From: Hyaloscypha bicolor E
Taxonomy: Eukaryota > Ascomycota > Leotiomycetes > Helotiales > Hyaloscyphaceae
Length of the DNA: 64,000 bases
NCBI RefSeq assembly: GCF_002865645.1
Contig: NW_020194519.1
Coordinates: forward strand, 2,043,542 to 2,107,541
Direction of reading: 5' to 3'
The translations under genes were made by a program, and so were the position numbers. Numbering within the stretch: position 1 is the first letter of the stretch; every line of letters starts with the position of its first letter. The notes beneath the pieces were generated by a model that worked only from the letters and a program-made list of their open reading frames with translations, had not been told where the DNA came from and did no database searches. This document shows positions 11,901 through 22,324 of this stretch, in pieces.

Positions 11901-11932
11901 CGGAGATCTTCGTCGCTCTCGGCGTCTGACAT
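8911..11932 (-). CDS. tdp1: Tyrosyl-DNA phosphodiesterase 1, nine exons
   Basis: Tdp1 hydrolyses the 3'-phosphotyrosyl bond that links stalled topoisomerase I to DNA. Exons (high to low): 11932-11095, 10898-10831, 10726-10544, 10489-10305, 10249-10135, 10085-10025, 9881-9718, 9656-9457, 9160-8911. All junctions are GT-AG and phases close to 687 residues. The first catalytic HxK is at H329/K331 (NCMHSKLMLL) with a downstream Asn in IPSANL. The second is at H573/K575 (LLMHSKMIF) with GSHNLSESAWG after it. The C-terminus has NWECGVVIPVP and RRPWFY. I chose the ATG at 11932 because it begins MSDAESDEDLRKAIALSLM, which fits a ubiquitin-interacting motif at residues 5-20; an in-frame ATG at 12007 would add 25 unconserved residues. 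Residues 20-240 look disordered. Intron 1 (196 bp) holds a GTTTT repeat, and intron 8 (296 bp) is long for this genome. Confidence 0.93.
10966..11005. repeat. (GTTTT)8 microsatellite in tdp1 intron 1
   Basis: Eight perfect GTTTT units. They lie inside the first intron of tdp1 (10899-11094), where the sense strand reads AAAAC. Confidence 0.97.
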
Positions 11933-12622
11933 TGTTGGGCCGACGTTCGAGGTAAAAAGTTCTGCAAAACCGACGTGAAGCCGAGGAACTGGGTGCCGAG
12001 AACCCACAGTCCTTCTAGCAAAAGCCGTGAGCGACAGAGCAGAGAAGGAGCTTTGCTGTTCTGTTTGCCCCTCATACGGGAGTTAGGTTGTGCTGTCGTC
12101 TCATACACGTGACAGCGCGCGGTGTCGTTCTGACACGAGGGAAAACACGGGCGTGTCGACTTACTGCGTAGACGTCAGGCCGGCTGGCTTGTTTGGTAAC
12201 GCCAGATGATGGAATAGAATGGAAGCGTGGCGGGGATCTGAATCCGTGGCGTCTAGTGAGGGTTTGTTTCAAGACGCGACGAGCAGCGTTCGGGAGGTTG
12301 CATCCAGTCGGTCGTGGCTTGTAAGTTGAAGTCAAAAGAAAATACTCTCGGCCGCGCTTGCACGGAAATGCTGCGGGCTAAGGCTTGGGCAAGCGTCATG
12401 TCGGCTTTCAGCGCAGCACCCGATCATTGAAGTCATGACGTGCATGAAGGGATCAAATCAAAATACCACATTCATACTAATATTAACACTAATATCTGCG
12501 CATACTATATATGAAGCCGGGGAAATTCATCACCTTTCTTCCCTTCGGTTCTTCCCAACCTGCCTAATCTATCCTGGCCAACCCACTCATTCGATCCTGC
12601 GACAACCCAACTACTGGCCAGC
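11933..12622. other. Shared divergent promoter region of tdp1 and the FAD oxidoreductase
   Basis: This is 690 bp between two divergent start codons. It has a TATATATGAA-type AT stretch near 12505, about 115 bp before the plus-strand ATG, and a pyrimidine-rich leader just upstream of that ATG. No further gene is seen. Confidence 0.6.
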
Positions 12623-14633
12623 ATGAAGCGGAAGGAAATCGTGATTATTGGTGGAGGCGCGGCTGGCATGGTAATCATCCTCCACCAGGACCAATTTTCA
12701 GGCAATGTTAACCAGGATATTGTTACTCATTAGTCTTGTGCGTCTACCTTGGCAGACCACCCAGAGCAGTTCAAAATCACTATCATCGAGCGAATGCCGG
12801 TCACGGGGGGTCAAGCAACGTCTATCTCATTAGATAAAGCGAAATACGGAGCAGGCTGGATGAATGATGGTGTGCAAGGGGGGTCTCCGGTGGGGTTCTC
12901 AGAGCTCCTTAGATAACTGGCAACTAACCAAAATCTCAGATATTCAAACACACTTTCAATTTCTTCAAAAAGTATGGCCACCAGCCCCAGGAAGTCAAAC
13001 TACAGGTTGCCTTCGGCAAGGGACCCGACGGATTTTGGACCAACTGCTTTCCAAGCAAGTTGATAGAGCAATTTTCAGGTGACAAAAAATAAAATAAATC
13101 AGTGAGGAATAGAAAACTAATCAGTTTCGAGAAGTTGATATAAAAAGGTTTGGCAAGGTCTTGAAAATCATCAAGTGGACAATGCCCATATTGGGCATTG
13201 TTCCAATCCGCGTCATGCTCCGGATGTTCTTATTCAGCAAGGACTTCGGTAACAAGATGGTGTATCCCTTAATTGCACTCTTCTTGGGGACGGGAAATCA
13301 GACGGCAAATGTTTCGTGTGTCATCCTTGAACGACTATTCGACGATCCAAATATGAAACTATGGGACTTCGATTCTGAGACTCTTCTCCCAAATTTGCCG
13401 AAAATGGTAACCTTTCCAAATCTACATGATTTTTATGAGGATTGGAGGAAGGACCTGGAGGACAAAGGAGTTGATATTAGACTGAACACAGACGTAACAG
13501 GAGTTCTTCAGCGAGGTGATAAAGGGGTTATCATCCAGACACGACCGTTTGATGCACTCGCAAATGGGAGAAGGGGAGAGCATGTTGGGCCACAATCAAA
13601 CCCCGAGAGATTTGACGAGCTTGTTTTATGTGTATTGGCAGATGACTCTCTCAAAATCCTGGGGAAAACAGCCACCTTGAAAGAGCGATTTGTGCTCGGT
13701 GGAGCCAAGTTTTTTGACGATGTAACAATTACACATTCCGATTGCGATTATTTTCAAAAACACTACGAAACGGCCTTCGATCCCGAACTCTGCGCAGAGC
13801 CACATTCCAAGACACAGGAAGGCCAGATAGCATTTGCAAAAGGTCAGCAACGAGGTCCAAGCGACGAACCGGGTGGATTTAGACCGATGTATTTCACAAA
13901 GTCATATGCCGAGGACCCGAAGAAGATCGAGATGTCCTTTGATTGCTCGAACTACCAGCATCAATTCCGCACGGATCATGATGCGGAAACAACCCCTGTT
14001 CCATTCCAAAATCACGTCTTCCAGAGCATCTTCCTGGACAAAGAGAACAAACAGCTCTGGACAATTGACGAAATCGATGAGAGCAAGATAATAGGGAAAA
14101 AATGGTGGCACCAGGTAAGACATGAACGAGATTTTAGGAGCACATTTTCTCTGTTTTGACTTTCTGGGGGCTTAAGTCCACTCGACGAAAATGTTGATAA
14201 AATCGCCATCTCCACCCACCCACTTAGGCAATACTAACTCCAATATTTAAAAAGCTCGGGCACCGCTGGCAACACTACCTTCGTGTTGTACCTGGTAACT
14301 TACTCCCACTCTCTTGCACTTTGAAGGATAACTAAATTCCGCTGATATGTCTAAGGCATGATGTTCATCAACGGGAGAAACCATACACTCTTCGCCGGAT
14401 CATGGACATTGGTGGTAGGATGACCAAGCGTGCTCTTCTTGAATTGATCTGACGTATCTTAGAACATGCATGAATTGGCCTGCGTTAGTGGTATCACCGC
14501 TGCTTTTCGTCTTGGTGCCGAATACATGAAGTTCGATGATTTTGCTGAAGACTTCTTCAGTAAATACTTGCTTCTTTCACACGGAGTAAGGTACGAGGCA
14601 GAGAAAAGGAAAAGGGAGCAGAAGGGCAGCTAG
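12623..14633 (+). CDS. FAD/NAD(P)-binding oxidoreductase (amine-oxidase-like), seven exons
   Basis: The assembled protein has 531 residues. Exons: 12623-12670, 12734-12889, 12940-13078, 13132-14114, 14255-14294, 14356-14414, 14463-14633; phases close exactly. The N-terminus MKRKEIVIIGGGAAGM carries a dinucleotide-binding GxGxxG at residues 10-15, and IIER ends the second strand of a Rossmann fold. The C-terminal MMFINGRNHTLFAGSWTLV and GIAAAFRLGAEY resemble the closing FAD-binding part of flavin amine oxidases. The central part (DDPNMKLWDFDSETLLPNLP, PMYFTKSYAEDPKKIEMSF) matches a fungal family usually labelled FAD-dependent or NAD(P)-binding oxidoreductase, whose substrate I do not know. Intron 4 has a perfect TACTAAC branch site. 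For the exon 3/4 junction I used the AG at 13130-13131, because the preceding CAG would shift the frame. No signal peptide is visible, so it is probably cytosolic. Confidence 0.85.
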
Positions 14634-14967
14634 GAACTTAGTCGAGAAACGCAGTGGAGTATGGAACCCTTGTATTAGCCTAAAATTCCATCACCGCTAG
14701 GTAGCTGAATCCCATCGAAATACATACTGATGGCGAAACGCTGGGCACGGTATTCCAAATGCATTGCTCACCGGGAACTGCTGCCAACGACCAGGCCACA
14801 TGCAAATTTTCCTTCATGTTGCCTAATTGAGAACTCGGCCTGAGTTGCTTTGTCGCCACGACAAATCCGAATATCGCTGAAAATATCTGCGGACTGGCTG
14901 GTCTGGTCCGGGCGTAATTTCCTCCGCGGTCCTCCTGTCTTCTAACACTATTCCCCGCGGGTTTCGA
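14634..14967. other. Convergent 3' ends of the oxidoreductase and vps45
   Basis: This 334-bp stretch lies between two tail-to-tail stop codons. I see no gene in it; it should hold both 3' untranslated regions. Confidence 0.6.
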
Positions 14968-16795
14968 TCACTGTCGACCTGTCTCCATTCTTAACCTGCC
15001 TGATGCTGTGGATGGTGGGGGCTCTGGCCAAGTTGATACCGCGTCTTCCATTTCTTCCAGGAATGTTGTGCTGTTATGGACCGTTGTCCCTCCGAGAACA
15101 ATTCGAATGCCTGGAGACGAGGCATTAATCTGAGAGACAGTTTTCGCTTCTTCAAAGGTGACGCCACCCACAATAAAGAGTATAGTATCTTGTGGCTTAT
15201 CTCGAGTGGATCCACCGCCTTCCACAAACGGATACTGCTGTTCTCGCAGGCGCCCTTTAATGAGATTTTGTAACGTTAGTTCTAATCGGGGCGAATGTTG
15301 CGTGTAAACGTTCTCCACCCCTTTCAGACCCTTAAAGCGATCACGAGCCCCGGAGAAAATCCCCGCCGATTCAAACATGTCGGAAATGCCACCAGCGACC
15401 TGAGTTTGTTGCAAGGAAGAGTGGTAGGTGAGAAGCTTTGCAATAAGGTCGATGCGTCTTTGCGGAACATTCCCAGCCGCGCTCAGTAAGTCGACAAGTA
15501 ACGGTAAAGCATTGGATGGGTGCTTGCCATATCGTAATGAATAGAGGGCAACGAGACGGAGCTTCGAGTCTGGTGTTACTGCTGGCGATTGAATGAGCCG
15601 CTGAACATTCTATATCTGGTCAGTCTCTCTCGGAATTATTCATGTATATTCTTACTTTGAGATCATTGGTGTGATTATCATTACATGCTAAACACTGCTC
15701 TACCTCACTGACCTCGAGCAGGTTTTCTGCGCCGACCTTCCGACTTAATTCTCCAACCAAGGTAACGTGCTTGCTCACGTTGCCGGAAAGCTTTCTAAAT
15801 TCCGGGTACTCTTCAATAAAGCGTTTCATGTCGGCTATCGACTCGATATTGGAGCTGTTCTTCGTCTTTGACTGGTATTGCTCAACATAATCTTTAATGT
15901 TTCCTCCAAGATCTCCGAAGTTGAGGTACATGTTCTTTTTGAAGAAAGGGTCTTGATCTTGGGACAGGACCACTTCTTTCAACTCTGGCCGCACGTCTGG
16001 AACGTCGCTCAAGTCCACACGACCATTCTGAATACCCAAAAGTTCATGGACCATTGCCTGGTATGTCCACTGTGTTAAGAGGGGTGTTATGGGATCATCT
16101 CTTCGATCCAGTATTAGGAGTATCGGAGGAGTATCGACCTTTCTGAAATCGAAGAGTTGGTCTTCCTGCGTAAGCTGGTAACGCACTTCGGTCGCCAATT
16201 TCTTGGCCAATAAACTGTTCTTCTCATATCTGATCAGAGGCTTCTTCTTCAACGAGAGTAGCACTCCAATGATACCCTCAGTTGTTCGTTGCAAGGCATC
16301 GGGGTTCCACATGTCCGGGTTCGAACTCCATATCCGCTGCCTCGGAAATCCCAAATCAAGGGTAAAGAGATCCGGATTGACGACAATGTAGTCCGCAAAG
16401 TGCTCCTGCACCGCCCTGACTACTTCATGATCATCTGCCTCGGCCAGCCGCTCCAGGGAAGACTTCTTCACAACATTGCTGAAATATATGTTGTATTCCC
16501 CATACTTGGGTTCTCGGAATTCATCAATGAGAAACTGGATGGAATCCGCTGAAGGCCGCACAAAACAGAGGCACCGGAGGTGCCGCATCTTCTCCCTGTT
16601 CTGATTGTCCAATCTATCGATCAGGTAAACCTCATGATTCAGCAAAGCCGACTGTGTGATGGCCGTAGAAACGATCGAGACGGTATCGCGATCCAGCAAC
16701 AAGATCTTCATCTTTGCCGACGGAGTTCCCGATGCGCTGTCTCCAGCAGAGACCATCTTGGAGATGTACCCAGACACGGCCTGTACGACATCCAT
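14968..16795 (-). CDS. vps45: Vps45, Sec1/Munc18-family vesicle fusion protein
   Basis: Exons 16795-15656 and 15609-14968 are joined across a 46-bp intron and give 593 residues, the usual length for Vps45. The start MDVVQAVSGYISKMVSAG and the following KMKILLLDRDTVSIVS are characteristic. The Sec1 fold continues with NQNREKMRHLRCLCFVRP, ILDRRDDPITPLLTQWTYQAMVHELLG and, near the C-terminus, DTILFIVGGVTFEEAKTV. The last is the conserved closing strand of SM proteins. Vps45 binds the Tlg2/syntaxin-16 type SNARE and is needed for traffic from Golgi to endosome and vacuole. It acts peripherally on membranes; no signal peptide or membrane span is seen. It shares a 512-bp divergent promoter with the acyltransferase gene to its right. 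Confidence 0.96.
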
Positions 16796-17307
16796 GGCGA
16801 TGGTGGTGGGAGGCTCCCAGAGTGCAGGTTCTCAAGGTCTTCGTGTGGGCATTTCCTCGGAGGATTTCACGGTATCGGGGAAATCGACAGAGCTGGACAG
16901 GCAAGGAGGGTGCACTGAAGGCCTCGATAGGCGGACGAAGGGTGGTCGGGCTAGCAGATATGAAATGCGATGCGCTGCTCGGCTCTGGTGATCTGATGAT
17001 GCCAGCGGGTTGAAAGCAGAAGCAGACACGGAGGAACCGAGAAACGAGGCTGAAGACCAGGTCCTTAGCTGGTGGCGCCCTAGCGCCCACTGTCATTTGA
17101 TCCTTGACAACATGGGCTTGCCGAAACCTTAAATCATGTGCTGGCTCCCAGCCCCAGCTGCTCTGCTCTGCCCAGAAGACCAACGGACCAAGTTCTTTCT
17201 ACCTTACCCCATCGTACATTCAAATGGCTGACGCCGCACATCGATAACACCATGCTGCACATCAACACACGCTAGCATAACGAACACACCACCGCAAAAC
17301 TGGCACC
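16796..17307. other. Divergent promoter region of vps45 and ale1
   Basis: This is 512 bp between the two start codons. The open frames seen here on both strands are continuations of the neighbouring genes' frames and show no domain. No TATA box stands out. Confidence 0.55.
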
Positions 17308-19177
17308 ATGTTGCCATACATGAATCTGCGTAAGATCCAAAGGAAGACGTTTTTTTGAATGGCCGCGTCTGACGTCAATAGCTTTTCAATATGTTTCTGG
17401 TCTCCTGGGCGCCTCGTCCGATGAACGTATGAACCCACTCCTCTAGATCTGTTTCCTGTGCAATAACATCTGTCTCTACTAACACTGCCGCCATAGTCAA
17501 GCTCATAACCTCCTTTCTCCTCTCCTACCCCCTGGCTGGCCTTCTAAAGCGAGTGCCAGACGAGCGGCCCGCCTTGAAGAATCTCTTCATCATAGTGTAA
17601 GCTTCGGTCCACCCGCACTGATAATAGTCTCTAAAATTTTGCAGAGTCTCCTCGTTTTACTTGGTTGGCCTGTTCGACTTATGGATTGGTGCCAGGACGC
17701 TCGCGTTGAGCTCCGTTGGAGCCTACTGCATTGCACAACACATACAAGGGCCGTTTATGCCATGGATTGGTTTTGTTTTTCTCATGGGCCACCTGTCGAT
17801 AAACCAGCTTGCACGACAATTTCGTAACGACCCTGCGGTAATTGATATAACGGGTGCTCAGATGGTCCTCGTCATGAAGCTTACGGCGTTTTGTTGGAAT
17901 GTTGCCGATGGACGACTGCCGGAGAAGAATCTTTCTGATTTTCAGAAAGAGAGGGCTATCAAGCAGCTACCAGGCCCACTTGACTTCGCTGGATATGTCA
18001 TGTTCTTCCCGTCTCTTTTTGCTGGTCCAGCATTCGATTACGTCGATTACAGACGATGGATAGAGACCACCATGTTCGAAGTGCCGGCTGGAGTTGACCC
18101 GTCGAAGAAACCTCCTACACGAAAGAAGAGAAAAATTCCTCGCAGTGGAACCCCGGCAGCGTGGAAAGCAGCTGCTGGAATGGTCTGGATCCTCTTGTTT
18201 CTCAAGCTGTCCGGGTGGTATTACCCCGATCTACTTACTGGGAACAAGTATATGTCTTATGGCTTTCACCACCGGGTCTGGATATTACATATGCTTGGGT
18301 TCACTACTCGCCTTAAGTACTATGGCGTTTGGTCCTTGACCGAAGGCGCATGTATTCTCTCCGGTTTAGGGTACAAGGGGGTGGATCCGGTCACTGGAAA
18401 GGTATCATGGGATCGACTCCGCAACGTGAGCCCTTGGGGTGTCGAGAGTGCTCAAAATACTCGAGCCTACTTGGGAAACTGGAACATCAACACGAATACT
18501 TGGCTTCGAAATTACATATATCTGCGCGTCACACCCCGCGGCAAGAAGCCCGGCTTCCGCGCTAGTATGGCGACTTTTGTTACGAGTGCGTTTTGGCACG
18601 GCTTCTACCCTGGCTATTATTTGACGTTCGTCCTCGCGAGCTTCGTCCAGACTGTTGCTAAGAGTATGTGTGGTCTTTTTGCTGTGTTGACCCAACTGAC
18701 TGTCAACTAGATTTTCGACGTTATTTCCGTCCCTTCTTCCTCGACCCCAAAACTTCGCAGCCTACTTCAACAAAGATCTATTATGATATCTTCTCCTATC
18801 TTGTCACCCAGCTGGCGTTCTCCTTCACTACCGCGCCGTTTGTTCTACTAACCCTCCCCGCATCATTTCTCGTTTGGGCAAGGGTCTACTTCTATGCCGT
18901 GATCGGCACTGCTCTTTCCACTGCATTCTTTGCATCACCTGCCAAAGCCTTCTTGATCAAGAAGTTAAATGAGCGAGCGGGCACAAGCGGTCCCCTAAAG
19001 CGCACAAACAGCCAGGAGTCTTTGGCCAGCAAAGAACCCGTGTTGGGGCTACCGGCCGAGCCGCAAAAGGATTTGGAGGAGATTGTTTCTGAAGTTAGGG
19101 CAGAGATGGAGGCCCGTCAGCGCAAAGGTATCACGAGGACAGAGACAGCGCCGATTCCCGCAAACAAAGGGATATAG
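17308..19177 (+). CDS. ale1: Lysophospholipid acyltransferase, MBOAT family (Ale1/Slc4 type), five exons
   Basis: Exons 17308-17329, 17382-17426, 17497-17596, 17645-18663 and 18711-19177 give 550 residues. This family acylates lysophospholipids at the sn-2 position with acyl-CoA in the ER membrane (Lands cycle and phosphatidic acid synthesis). MBOAT features are the catalytic Asn near residue 340 in NTNTWLRNYIYLRV and the catalytic His at residue 374 in TSAFWHGFYPGYY. Many hydrophobic segments are present. Family blocks include LPGPLDFAGYVMFFPSLFAG and FRRYFRPFFL. The first exon has only 22 bases (MLPYMNL plus one base), so simple gene finders may miss it; the start LPYMNLPF fits the family. 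The tail from about residue 480 is hydrophilic and ends in a charged segment with Glu/Arg. The 3' end converges on rce1 with 248 bp between stop codons. Confidence 0.94.
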
Positions 19178-19425
19178 AAACCAAGGCAATATCGTGACTT
19201 GTAGGTCCGGTGGACATTGGATTGATGTACATAGTAGCCTGGCAAGGAACGATTTTGTGTGCTCCTTCTTTCATTCTACTCTTTTGAGCTCCTTTCTCCA
19301 GTCAACTCGCCTCGGCTTGCCCGAAAACCATAAGCTTTTATTCAGGCACCGAATTTGTCAAAATGACTGTGCGAATTAGCAGTATCAACCAGTATATTAA
19401 GCCATGAAGCTCATCCCAAGCCAGT

Positions 19426-20522
19426 TCAGAATTTCGTTAATGTTGACTCACTCTCGGTCAGTGGCCACAAAAGTTTCCGCCAAGCCACGGCGCCAACAAT
19501 GAGAAGCACATAATAAACAATCGTCCATATAACACCCAATCTTCCATCATTGGACGAGGTGGGATTGTCATTCTCATCTCGCTTCCCCTCACTAACGTCT
19601 GTTTCTATCACAGTGTGCACAGAAGTGACCCTTCCCCAAAATCTTGGGAATCCCATCCAGTTACAGAATGCATGTACCAAGATCACGCTCAACAAGCTCC
19701 CGGATCGTAGATAGATGAAGGTGGCATACCCCCCGAACAAAGTTGTGTAGGTGAATTGTAAGAGCGAACGCAGTAAGGCGCTAATGACTGGTGTATGTGG
19801 ATGGGAGATTCGGAATTCGTAGAAGTGGTGCACATGGGCGAGCCCAAATATAATGGGCGTTAAGAATATGATGGTAGTGTTGGAGGTTTGGGATAAAAGC
19901 AGAAGCGGGACGGACGCAGAGCGGAAAAGAACTTCTTCTGTTACTGGGCCCTGTAATAAAGCATTAGAAAATCCGCTATTGCCCGCGAGGTGAACATACT
20001 GCAACCAAATTGCGCCACCCTATCCAACTACTAATTGAAGCGCTGAATCCACGCAATCGTATCCAGTCTCGCCATCGTCCCTCTCCGACGCCTGCTTCAA
20101 AGAGTGGTCCAAGAAACAGGATAGCAGTCAATCCTAGATTTCTAGATGCCTCGGTCACACCAACGGGGAAGTAGCCCATGAGATGTAGAGACTTCAGAGG
20201 ACTTCCACTACCCACCGATGACAACAAGACAAAAGTTCCCAAGGAACAGGCAATGCATGACGATGTCACTAATCGAATGCGGCCGCGAATGACTGAGGGG
20301 GCGTCTCGCGAAAGTTGCGGGGAAGGCCGAGTAGTTGAAGAGACGTAGAAGGGGAACACGTAGATGAGAGCGTATGCGATCTCCAGGATATCAGCGCAAG
20401 CACTACGACCCAGCCATTGCACGTACCAGAAGAAGCACAGCCGCAGAAGTGCTGATGATGGGCGCTTCTGGCTCTACGCCAATGTAGTACGCTTTGAGCC
20501 GCGAATATATTGTAGGAGCCAT
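19426..20522 (-). CDS. rce1: CAAX prenyl protease 2 (Rce1), CPBP family
   Basis: Exons 20522-20427, 20380-20000 and 19950-19426 give 333 residues, normal for Rce1. This ER-membrane endopeptidase removes the last three residues from farnesylated or geranylgeranylated CAAX proteins such as Ras and a-factor. Catalytic features are the EExxxR motif GPVTEEVLFR (E164, E165, R169), the histidine cluster GLAHVHHF (H198 to H201) and HAFCNWMGFP (H252, N256). Several hydrophobic spans are visible. The block FYVSSTTRPSPQLSRDAPSVI near residues 40-60 is typical of the fungal proteins. Exon 2 ends GTTGCA before gtatgt and exon 3 begins at GGCCCA, which keeps the active-site motif in frame. Confidence 0.95.
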
Positions 20523-21545
20523 GACTGACTGAGCTGCGTAGTTGCAGAAGAATCAATGCAGTCAGTCGGCTTGACTAGATGAAGCGAGAAACAGGAAGCA
20601 AACAGGGAGAGGAGGGGGGGGGGAGGGCGTTGACGAAGGTGGAGGTAGGTAGAATCAGGTCAGAACGTGATCCCCTTCATGCCCAACATTTCGTGGAGAA
20701 AGTTATGTTGCTGAAGGATGTGAAGAACAGTAGAAAGGTAAACCTTGCAGTATTTCGGCAAGTGCAGCTCCAGTACGTATCCGTGCTCGGAAGCCGGAAG
20801 TTGACTTCTGGCACCAGAGCATTTTTGGTCAGCCTCGTTGTACTGAAGTACGGAACGGGGCATACCGGACCACAGTCAACAAAGTCGGCAGATCAGCCAC
20901 CAGGATTCGGGCCCCTTTTCAAGCCCGTTCTGTTCCTGTTCCTCCCCCCTTTCCTGTCTCCAACTGGGAGCAATGCTATCTGACGCGTCCGATTGGATCT
21001 TCCCTTCCCCTCGCTTCCCGAAAAGGGTGCGGGCGAGACTATTCTGGGAAGCTCTTGAGAGCACAGCCTGCGAACTAATCAACTAGACATTGGCCAGCGA
21101 TTCCAGCGTGGAGCCACCGCTCTCTCATTCGCGCGTCGCGATGCCCTTGAAATTAACGCGAAAGTCGCGAAAATTCGCGTCTCCGGGCTCGACCAAAAGG
21201 CGGAAATTGACCCATCCCATCTGCGTAGCAGCAGCAGCAGCAGCAGCAGCTCGAGCAGAGCAAATCTTGGATGCAAATGCAATGCAGACGCGGGGGACCC
21301 TGGCGTCCACCGCCATTGACATTGAAAAGGACGACCGGGGCTTGGACAGTCCCAGCGGAGCTCTGCCAGCTGCTAAGAGAGGGGCATTGCCAATCGTGGC
21401 CAATACCTACTCTCTCGCAAGGTATGAGTTAGGCGCAGAAAGGAGCTACTTGACAGCTTTAATAACATAGCAAAGGGAGTGAGTGCTCCACCAATGTTCA
21501 AACAGCCTCCCACTCTCCCCTCCTCCCACTCTCCCATCCCTCCCC

Positions 21546-21576
<31 letters not shown>

Positions 21577-22324
21577 TCACGCTCGGGATCACGAGAGCTT
21601 GGCAGCCCAGCTAACCTCTCCACTCCCTGTCCTCTCTGCAGGCCGCCAGACTCGTCTCCCACCAGCAGACGCCGTCGCTGAAACGGATCCTCTGTTCGCG
21701 CCACGTCCGTACAATGAAAATTCCATGGCGAGGCTCACCGCTCCCGTTCTGGCGTGATCCCCCTGTCTCACAACTCGACCTGCCCGTTACCGTCGAATCA
21801 AAGCCGCATGAAACTACGTCTCCTTCTGGCACCCTATTGATCCAAGAGCCTGGAAGACGCCCCTGAGAGCCGCAGCCAGCGACAGCCAGCAACAGCTGGG
21901 GGACCGCCGGACGACTACGACAAACTTACACTGCTTCCACAATATCTCCCTTCTCTTTTCTCTCTTCGTCATCGCTCATTCAGTCACTCATTTAGTCATT
22001 CGTTTGGCCCACGCTCATTTTTGCTCATTATTTGTTTCCTGCGCCGACCTCCGCTTTCACGACCCCTTTACGGCCCCTTCACGACCCTTCACGACCCTTC
22101 ACGACCTTCCCACCAGCCTGCATTGCCTTATTCAAATCACAGCGCGACACAGATCCATACCGTCCGCCGTTCGCATCTATAACGCTGGCAACCCGCCTCC
22201 AGGAAGCATCAGCGAGAATATAAGTTGCGCCTATTGTCCCTCGTCACAATCGGTCCTAGAACTTTGCCAATGCCTTCGCTATGATCACTGGATAGCGCCT
22301 GCGCATGGATGAGATGCTCGAAGC
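20523..22324. other. Divergent intergenic region between rce1 and the serine-rich gene
   Basis: This 1.8-kb stretch holds simple repeats only: a GCA run at about 21227-21250, a CTC run at about 21545-21570 followed by C9, a G10 tract near 20614, and three copies of CCTTCACGA at about 22077-22105. Short frames at 21090-21470 and 21479-21757 are compositionally biased and are not supported as genes. A long pyrimidine-rich leader (about 21900-22300) precedes the plus-strand start codon. Confidence 0.55.

Noticed and set aside
12623..19177. A biosynthetic gene cluster around the FAD oxidoreductase
   Set aside because: Neighbours are housekeeping genes (DNA repair, vesicle fusion, phospholipid remodelling); there is no backbone synthase, transporter or cluster regulator nearby.
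21090..21757. Short frames upstream of the serine-rich gene
   Set aside because: They consist largely of microsatellite-coded Ala and Pro runs and lie in the leader/promoter region.
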